From positions 1 through 47,604 of the forward strand of contig CAISEZ010000032.1 of NCBI GenBank assembly GCA_903884535.1: DNA of 47,604 nucleotides. Direction: 5' to 3'. Origin of the DNA: an uncultured Verrucomicrobia subdivision 3 bacterium (lineage in GTDB: Bacteria > Verrucomicrobiota > Verrucomicrobiia > Limisphaerales > UBA11358). A program made the translations under genes and the position numbers. This document shows, one piece after another, positions 41,992 through 47,604 of this stretch. Numbering within the stretch: the first letter of the stretch is position 1; the number at the start of each line of letters is the position of its first letter. Below the pieces are notes generated by a model, which was not told the DNA's origin, made no database searches, and saw only the letters and a list, made by a program, of their open reading frames with translations.

Positions 41992-42077
41992 AAGCGCGAG
42001 CCGCTAATAAATTCCGCGTTCAAACTTGATGGGCGGAAGCGGGCTGCTAGGATGAATGAAATAATGCGATTGCACCC

Positions 42078-42911
42078 ATGAGCCGACTCATCATTGAAGC
42101 CGACCATGCCGAGAGCGCCTACTGGTCCGACCTGTGGCGCTACCGCGAATTATTTTTCTTCCTGTCGTGGCGCGACATCCTGGTGCGTTACAAGCAGACC
42201 GTCATCGGCGTGCTCTGGGCGGTGATCCGGCCGCTGCTGACGATGATCGTTTTTACGATTGTCTTCGGCAAACTGGCCAAGATGCCTTCCGGCGGCATTC
42301 CCTACCCGGTGCTCGTCTATGCGGCGATGCTGCCGTGGCAGTTTTTTTCCTCCGCGCTGTCCGAGGGCAGCAACAGCCTGGTGGCCAACGCCAACATGCT
42401 GAGCAAAATTTATTTTCCGCGGCTGATCATCCCGGCCAGCGCGGTCATCGTGTGTTTTGTGGATTTTCTCATCTCCGCCGTGATCCTCACCGGGCTGATG
42501 GCGTGGTATCATATTTCACCCACTTGGCGGTTGCTGGCATTGCCGGCGTTCACAGCGCTTGGATTTTTCGCCGCGTTCGGCGCCTGCCTCTGGCTCGCTG
42601 CGTTGAATGTAAAATACCGCGACTTCCGCTACGTCATTCCGTTCATCGTTCAGTTCGGCCTGTATTTGTCGCCGGTCGGTTTCAGCAGCGACGTGGTCCG
42701 ACAAAAATATGGCGAAACGATTTATCAGCTTTACGCATTTAATCCGATGGTGGGCGTGATTGAAGGATTTCGCTGGGCCATTGGCGGGCCGGCCGCTTCA
42801 ACGCTGGACGGGAATATTCTGGGCATTTCCATTGGCATGGTGGCCCTGATGGCGTTTCTGGGCCTGCGCTATTTTCGCGCCACCGAGGAATCTTTTGCGG
42901 ACATCATTTGA
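42078..42911 (+). CDS. wzm: Polysaccharide ABC exporter permease (Wzm-like)
   Basis: A 277-aa ABC-2 type permease with six membrane segments. The amphipathic start and FLSWRDILVRYKQTVIGVLWAVIRPLLTMI are the hallmark of polysaccharide and polyol exporters such as Wzm, TagG and KpsM. It would pass an undecaprenyl-linked glycan across the inner membrane together with the Wzt-like ATPase 142 bases downstream. That gap contains short GGAAAGCG/CGCTTTTCC inverted segments. The start ATG is the first available. Confidence 0.93.
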   Translation: MSRLIIEADHAESAYWSDLWRYRELFFFLSWRDILVRYKQTVIGVLWAVIRPLLTMIVFTIVFGKLAKMPSGGIPYPVLVYAAMLPWQFFSSALSEGSNSLVANANMLSKIYFPRLIIPASAVIVCFVDFLISAVILTGLMAWYHISPTWRLLALPAFTALGFFAAFGACLWLAALNVKYRDFRYVIPFIVQFGLYLSPVGFSSDVVRQKYGETIYQLYAFNPMVGVIEGFRWAIGGPAASTLDGNILGISIGMVALMAFLGLRYFRATEESFADII

Positions 42912-43053
42912 AAAATCGGAAAGCGAAAATTGAAATGAATCCGGAAGCCCGACAACCGAAATCTGCGACCGCGAATGTCGCCCAAAAGACAGGTGCCAAT
43001 TGCTGGCGCTTTTCCGCTTTTCCACTTTTCCGCCTTCCGCTTTTTCTTCTGCC

Positions 43054-44310
43054 ATGAGCCTCGCCATCCGCGTCGAAAATCTCAGCAAACGCTATCTGCT
43101 CCGGCATCAGGCCGGCGGGCGCTCCCGTTATGTGGCGTTGCGCGATGTGCTGGCTGACCGGGCGAAATCCCTGTTCCAGAAAAACCGGCTGGACGCCACG
43201 CGCGAGGAATTCTGGGCGCTCAAGGATGTTTCCTTTGAGATTCAACGCGGCGAAGCGGTGGGCATCATCGGCCGCAACGGCGCGGGCAAATCCACGCTGC
43301 TGAAAATTCTGAGCCGCATCACCAAGCCGACCAAGGGCCGGATCGAAATTGACGGCCGGCTGGCCAGCCTGCTGGAGGTCGGCACCGGCTTCCATCCCGA
43401 GCTGACCGGGCGCGAAAATATTTTTCTCAACGGTGCGATCCTCGGCATGCACCGGACGGAGATCGCCAAAAAATTTGACGAGATCGTGGCCTTTGCCGAG
43501 GTGGAAAAGTTTCTGGACACGCCGGTGAAACATTATTCCAGCGGCATGTATATGCGGCTGGCCTTTGCCGTGGCCGCGCATCTGGACCAGGAAATTTTGA
43601 TTGTGGACGAGGTGCTGGCCGTGGGCGACGCCGCGTTCCAGAAAAAATGCCTGGGCAAGATGAACGACGTGAGCCAGAGCGGCCGGACCGTGCTCTTCGT
43701 GAGCCACAATATGGAGGCCATCAGCCGCCTATGCACCCGGTGCATTTATCTCGTCAAAGGCGGATTGAAGATGCAGGGAGCAACGCGCGACGTGCTCAAT
43801 GCCTACGCCGATCACTCCAAGCAAACTGCCGGGGAAATCGATTTGACCGCGCTGCCGCGGGCCTTTGAAGGCAGCGCCGAAGCGCGTCTGGTTCGGCTGA
43901 AAAATCTTTCGGCCGAAACCGGCGGGGCCTGGTGCTTCGAATACGGCACGCCGCTGGAGTTCGCCGTGGACATTTCCGTGACGCGTCCCCTGGCAGAACC
44001 CGAGATCGGCTATCAATTGTTCGCCGTGACTGGAATGCAACTCGCCTCGACCACCACCACGCAGGAACTGCCGCTCACCAGCCTGGAGCCGGGCCGGTAT
44101 CAGCTGCGGGTGAAAATTCCGGATTTTTTCCTGAATCCGGGAACCTATGTCCTCGGCTTCAGCATTGCCACTCCCAGCCACAACGTGGACAACATCAGTG
44201 AAGTGGTTCAGATTGAAATCATGCCGTCCGCTCGCTCCGTCCAGAAAAGCCTGCATCGCATCTGGGCACCCATGACGCCGTCTGCGGTCTTCCAATTAAA
44301 CCGTCTGTAA
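43054..44310 (+). CDS. wzt: Polysaccharide ABC exporter ATPase with C-terminal glycan-binding-like domain (Wzt-like)
   Basis: A 418-aa ATPase, the partner of the Wzm-like permease. It has Walker A GRNGAGKST, the signature YSSGMYMRLAFA, Walker B ILIVDEVLAVGD and the switch His in FVSHNME. After about residue 290 a beta-rich extension (EIGYQLFAVTGMQLASTTTT ... PGRYQLRVKIPDFFLNPGTYVLGFSI) matches the Wzt carbohydrate-binding domain that reads the terminal modification of the glycan. This extension suggests the polymer's end is chemically capped. I chose the ATG at 43054; an earlier in-frame start at 43000 lies in the repeat-like gap. Confidence 0.93.
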   Translation: MSLAIRVENLSKRYLLRHQAGGRSRYVALRDVLADRAKSLFQKNRLDATREEFWALKDVSFEIQRGEAVGIIGRNGAGKSTLLKILSRITKPTKGRIEIDGRLASLLEVGTGFHPELTGRENIFLNGAILGMHRTEIAKKFDEIVAFAEVEKFLDTPVKHYSSGMYMRLAFAVAAHLDQEILIVDEVLAVGDAAFQKKCLGKMNDVSQSGRTVLFVSHNMEAISRLCTRCIYLVKGGLKMQGATRDVLNAYADHSKQTAGEIDLTALPRAFEGSAEARLVRLKNLSAETGGAWCFEYGTPLEFAVDISVTRPLAEPEIGYQLFAVTGMQLASTTTTQELPLTSLEPGRYQLRVKIPDFFLNPGTYVLGFSIATPSHNVDNISEVVQIEIMPSARSVQKSLHRIWAPMTPSAVFQLNRL

Positions 44311-44314
44311 CCGC

Positions 44315-45418
44315 ATGCCTCGAGCCGTGACCTCTCTGCGCCAATCTTTGCCGTCCGCGCTGCCCGGTCCGGTCCGGTCCGTTTTCAAGGCGCTGAAAAA
44401 ATGGCTCAACGCCCGCGTCGCCGACCATTTTTATTTTCCCGTCTGGCTGATGTTTCAATGCCTGCGGCACCGCCAGCGCGCGGTCATCCTCTTTCGCATC
44501 GGCGCGCTGGGCGATGTGATTTGCACGCTGCCGATGTGTGCCGAAATCCGGAAACGTCACCCCGGCCGGCTGCTGATTTATGCTGTGATGAACGACTACC
44601 GGAAAATGGTGCTGCTCTCGCCGGCCGTGGACCGAGTGTATGGCGCACGTTCGTGGAAATTTATTCCATATCTCTTCCCGGGTTTGGTGGAGAAAATCTA
44701 CGCGCCCCAAACCACCGACGAACTTTCTCCCGATGTCGGGCCAACGAATCACTTGATTGACGATCTCGCCCAGTCCTGCGGCCTGTCACCGGCCGACCGC
44801 CAGCCGCGACTGAATCCCTCACCGGAATTTATCAACACGGTGAAATCTGCTTACGGTCTCGCGGCCGCCCCCGGTGCCAAACGCCACTGGTTGATTGGCA
44901 TCAACGGCGGTCACACCTGGCCGGTCAAGGAATGGGACGTGGCCAAATGGCAGCAACTGGTGAACTTGATCCATGCCGAATATGAAGCGACCATTTTGCA
45001 ATTCGGCCTGCGCCGGCCGGTCGGCGAAGCGGACGAGTTCGATCAACTGACCGGCATCAACTCTTTGGTCAGCCGGGTGCCCGCCGACCAGTTGGTGGCG
45101 CTGGTGGCCGGTTGTGATCTGATCATCTCCGTGGATTCCGGACCGGTGCACATCGCCGGGGCGGTGGGCACGCCGGTGGTGGGTTTGTTTGGCGCCAACG
45201 ATCCGCAATATCGCCTGCCGCCAGCCACGCCCGGCATCGGTCTGACCAGTCAGGTTCCCTGCCTGTTTTGCCACCACCGGACGCCGCGCGGTCATTGGCA
45301 AAAAGGCTGTCCCCACGACATCTGCTGCATGAAGGAATTGGACGCCCCGATCGTATTTGCGGCGGTCAAATCCATGCTCAAAAAAGCGAGTGATGCTTCC
45401 TGTGTGAAAAATACTTAA
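44315..45418 (+). CDS. Glycosyltransferase family 9 (heptosyltransferase-like)
   Basis: A 367-aa GT9 enzyme, resembling ADP-heptose:LPS heptosyltransferases. It shows ILFRIGALGDVICTLPM (about 58-74), the middle INGGHTWPVKEWDVAKW, and the donor-site SVDSGPVHIAGAVGTPVVGLFGANDPQY. A long N-terminal basic region (about 1-55) precedes the core. The C-terminus has a Cys-rich stretch (CLFCHHRTPRGHWQKGCPHDICCM), which is common in family members from these phyla. It is placed 4 bases after the wzt gene and 18 bases before the acyltransferase. Confidence 0.9.
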   Translation: MPRAVTSLRQSLPSALPGPVRSVFKALKKWLNARVADHFYFPVWLMFQCLRHRQRAVILFRIGALGDVICTLPMCAEIRKRHPGRLLIYAVMNDYRKMVLLSPAVDRVYGARSWKFIPYLFPGLVEKIYAPQTTDELSPDVGPTNHLIDDLAQSCGLSPADRQPRLNPSPEFINTVKSAYGLAAAPGAKRHWLIGINGGHTWPVKEWDVAKWQQLVNLIHAEYEATILQFGLRRPVGEADEFDQLTGINSLVSRVPADQLVALVAGCDLIISVDSGPVHIAGAVGTPVVGLFGANDPQYRLPPATPGIGLTSQVPCLFCHHRTPRGHWQKGCPHDICCMKELDAPIVFAAVKSMLKKASDASCVKNT

Positions 45419-45436
45419 CAAATGAAGGATAAAGCA

Positions 45437-47412
45437 ATGAGCCGGATAAGAACGCTGGACGGCTTGAGAGGCCTTTCCATTATCTTTGTCCTTCTGAACC
45501 ATCTCGGTATCTGGGGATTTAATGGCGGCTTTGTCGGGGTGGATGTGTTTTTTGTCATCTCGGGTTATGTCATCACGCGGAGCATCCGCAACCACTATGG
45601 CGACCGGGATTTTCTTTCGGCCTTTTATGAACGGCGCATGCGCCGGCTTTTGCCGTCTTTGATTATCACCATTCTGGTTTGCTTCAGCATCGCCTTTTTA
45701 TTCTTTAACGCCCCGGACCGCCTCAAAATCAATGCTTCAATTCTGCCTTCCGCTTTAGGGGTTAGCAATTTTCACTTTTACAAACAAGTGGGTTACTTTG
45801 ACGAAACCTCCATTGAAAAACCGCTCCTGCATACCTGGTCCCTTTCGGTTGAAGAGCAATTTTAAATCGCCTATGCCTTGCTTATTTTTTTGCTCCACAA
45901 ACCCACACTCAAACCCCGGGCAAAGTCGGCTTTTACCTTGCGATTAATTTTGCTCTCGGCGTCATCCGCATCTCTTCTGCTGTCGGCGATGGTGTCCAAC
46001 AAACACGTTTCGTTCAGTTATTTTTTGATCCCAACCCGCTTTTGGGAAATCGGGCTGGGCTGCCTGGCCTTCCTGTATACTTGGCGGTTGCCGGCCCGGT
46101 ATAGTCACTTGATTTCCGCCCTGGGCCTGGGTTCGATATGCTTCAGCTGCTTTTACTTCAATGGGGAAATACCCTATCCCGGCGTGGCCGCCCTGTTGCC
46201 CACATTGGGGACTCTGGTTTTAATTCTCGGCCAGGAACATGAAGGCTCGATTATCCACGGCATCTTATCGAGCCGGTGGTTAACGTATGTGGGTGACATT
46301 TCTTACGCTTTATATTTGGTGCATTGGCCCATAATTGTCTTTGCGACCGCGTTTTTCCCGGCGGGGTTGGCATTCATTTCCAAACTGGCAATCGCCTGCC
46401 TGAGTTTTGTTGCCGCCTCATTCCTGACCTTTTTGATTGAGAATCCCATCCGGCAAAAACGCTTCTTCGTTTCGCGGCGATCGCTGTTTGCTTTCGCTGC
46501 CGGCAGTGCTGGGATGATCGCTCTCATTTCTTTTCTGACCATCCGTCTTACCCCCCCCCCCCGGTTGATATAATAACCAGCTTGGTCAGCGACAGCGTGC
46601 TCAAGACGATCACGCCCAATGACGACGGATACATCGAGCCGTCGCAGGTTGCGACGGTTGGCGCGAACACCAATGCCAACACCGTGGTTTGGGGTGATAG
46701 CCATGCGATGAACCTCTTCGATGGACTGTTGGTTAACAGCGCACAATCCGGATTATCGTTTAAGTTCTTGGAAGAATACGCAACCCCGCCGGTGCTCGGA
46801 TTAAGTTCTTTGAACGCGGGAAGTGCAATGAATGCCCACAATGAAACGTATGGACCCAAAGTCTTGAAATTTATCCTTGAACACCGCGAAATAACCAATG
46901 TCATTATAATCGCTAATTGGACCGCCTATTTGGAAGGAAATAAATATTTCGGGCGCCGCGATGGTGATACGCCCATATTCACCTACCAAGGCAAGCCCGT
47001 CGGAAAAGAATCAGTCTACAAAATATTTGAACAGCAGCTTGACTTGACCGTGGCCGCAATGTCGGCCGCAAATAAAAATGTTTTCATCTGCCTGCCGGTC
47101 CCAACCTATGCAGTGAATGTGTCAAAGGCAGTGCATCTGCTGGAAATAACCGGACGGGATCCAAATGCCACTCTTGGTTACTCCTTGAATGTTTATTCAA
47201 ACCGTAACTCCAAATTGATCCAGGTTTTCACCAAGGCAAGCCGCGCCTATCCGCATACTTCAATTATTCCGCTGCAAACATTTCTATCCACCAATGGCGT
47301 CACTATGATTGCGGTGGGAACAAATACTTTATACAAGGACGCGCATCATTTAAGTTCCTACGGCTCCATATTCATTGGCCAGTCAGTCAGTCAAATCGTG
47401 TCCGGACATTGA
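45437..47412 (+). pseudogene. Acyltransferase-3/SGNH polysaccharide O-acetyltransferase, interrupted
   Basis: An OafA/OatA-type enzyme that would O-acetylate a surface glycan, in three pieces. Piece 1 starts at the ATG at 45437 (AAGGA 7 bases upstream) with MSRIRTLDGLRGL and GVDVFFVISGYVI. It stops at TAA (45863-45865), exactly where HTWSLSVEEQF should be followed by Tyr. Piece 2 continues in the same frame (IAYALLIFLLH) through the remaining membrane helices and ends at 46573, after a run of 12 C that shifts the frame. Piece 3 is the SGNH domain (VVWGDSHAMNLFD and DAHHLSSYG), in another frame from the valine codon at 46564. Thirteen or ten C would rejoin pieces 2 and 3. It could be a dead gene, a phase-variable gene, or contain sequencing errors. 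Confidence 0.85.
46551..46562 (+). repeat. Homopolymer tract of 12 C in the acyltransferase gene
   Basis: Twelve consecutive C residues lie between the membrane domain and the SGNH domain. A change of +1 or -2 C restores an open frame across both. Long C or G tracts of this kind are classic contingency loci, and they are also classic sites of sequencing error. Confidence 0.9.
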
Positions 47413-47604
47413 CCGGATTTTAATCTGGCGATTGTTGCCATTAAACGACTCGTTTCACATAAAGTTTCGGCAGCCCGTTTTCACGGCCGGCCGGATAGTT
47501 TTCGGTTCCCGCCCCGCATCTTTTGATTCCGGCGATTGGAGTTCTGCTTTTGTTACTTTCCCCCCATCGTGGCCGTCCGCAAGGACTGGCCGTCTGCAAA
47601 GACC
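47413..47604. other. Intergenic end of window
   Basis: No gene or clear regulatory site is visible in these 192 bases, apart from the 17-base tandem pair at the very end. Confidence 0.5.
47571..47604. repeat. Two 17-base tandem units at the window edge
   Basis: GGCCGTCCGCAAGGACT is followed directly by GGCCGTCTGCAAAGACC, differing at three positions. The second unit ends exactly at the last base, so a longer tandem array may continue outside the window. Confidence 0.55.

Noticed and set aside
42912-43053. Inverted repeat between wzm and wzt
   Set aside because: Only short, scattered GGAAAGCG-like matches are visible. They are not enough to call an element.
1-47604. CRISPR array, tRNA, rRNA or toxin-antitoxin pair
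   Set aside because: No regularly spaced identical repeats with unique spacers were seen, no recognisable RNA gene, and no convincing small gene pair.

Overview
The window looks like a piece of a Verrucomicrobiota chromosome. This is an inference from gene content and repeat style, since no marker RNA is present. The pointers are a monocistronic H-X9-DG pseudopilin, a Gld-type ABC cluster, futalosine-pathway menaquinone genes, an exosortase exopolysaccharide locus, and abundant GTAG/GTGG-footed palindromic repeats. Most of the window is GC-rich and densely coding with many ATGA overlaps. The first ~2.6 kb is visibly AT-rich and ends at a large serine recombinase, so it is probably the edge of an integrated element.

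Layout. 1-2.6 kb: AT-rich flank and recombinase. 2.6-9.6 kb: housekeeping genes (NUDIX hydrolase, tadA, pseudopilin with its own promoter and terminator, glycyl-tRNA synthetase, DUF2127 membrane protein, infC, DUF2851 protein). 9.8-17.4 kb: a five-gene plus-strand operon with GldA/GldF/GldG-like ABC components, a DUF4340 protein and a large AsmA-like protein. 17.4-23.7 kb: minus-strand type II secretion/type IV pilus-like genes in the order gspE, gspL, gspM, gspD. 23.9-27.0 kb: mqnE, pfk, mqnA. 27.0-30.5 kb: minus-strand folP-cdaA-cdaR-glmM, joining folate synthesis, c-di-AMP synthesis and cell-wall precursor supply. 30.6-47.4 kb: a surface-polysaccharide region with divergent arms. The minus arm is wecG-like, exosortase, epsI, wbaP-like and UDP-glucuronate decarboxylase. 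The plus arm is a GT4, nadE, a sulfotransferase-GT2 fusion, a second GT4, Wzm and Wzt, a GT9, and an acyltransferase-SGNH gene interrupted by an in-frame stop and a 12-C tract.

How the genes work together. The sugar locus has an initiating polyprenyl-phosphate sugar transferase, several glycosyltransferases, a UDP-xylose-forming enzyme, a probable sulfating enzyme, an acetylating enzyme and an ABC exporter. It could therefore make and export a decorated polysaccharide, with the exosortase/EpsI pair tying it to surface-protein processing. The secretion and Gld-like clusters are also envelope systems.

The most unusual signal is a set of short two-armed palindromic elements. Each arm begins GTAG or GTGG and carries a hairpin, and the arms face each other, which is the architecture of REPINs (REP doublets). 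Four copies of one family show compensatory stem changes. One lies in frame inside nadE, and two supply the stop codon of the gene they follow. A second GTAG-footed family lies in frame inside the DUF2851 gene. No RAYT transposase is in the window. No tRNA, rRNA or CRISPR was seen.
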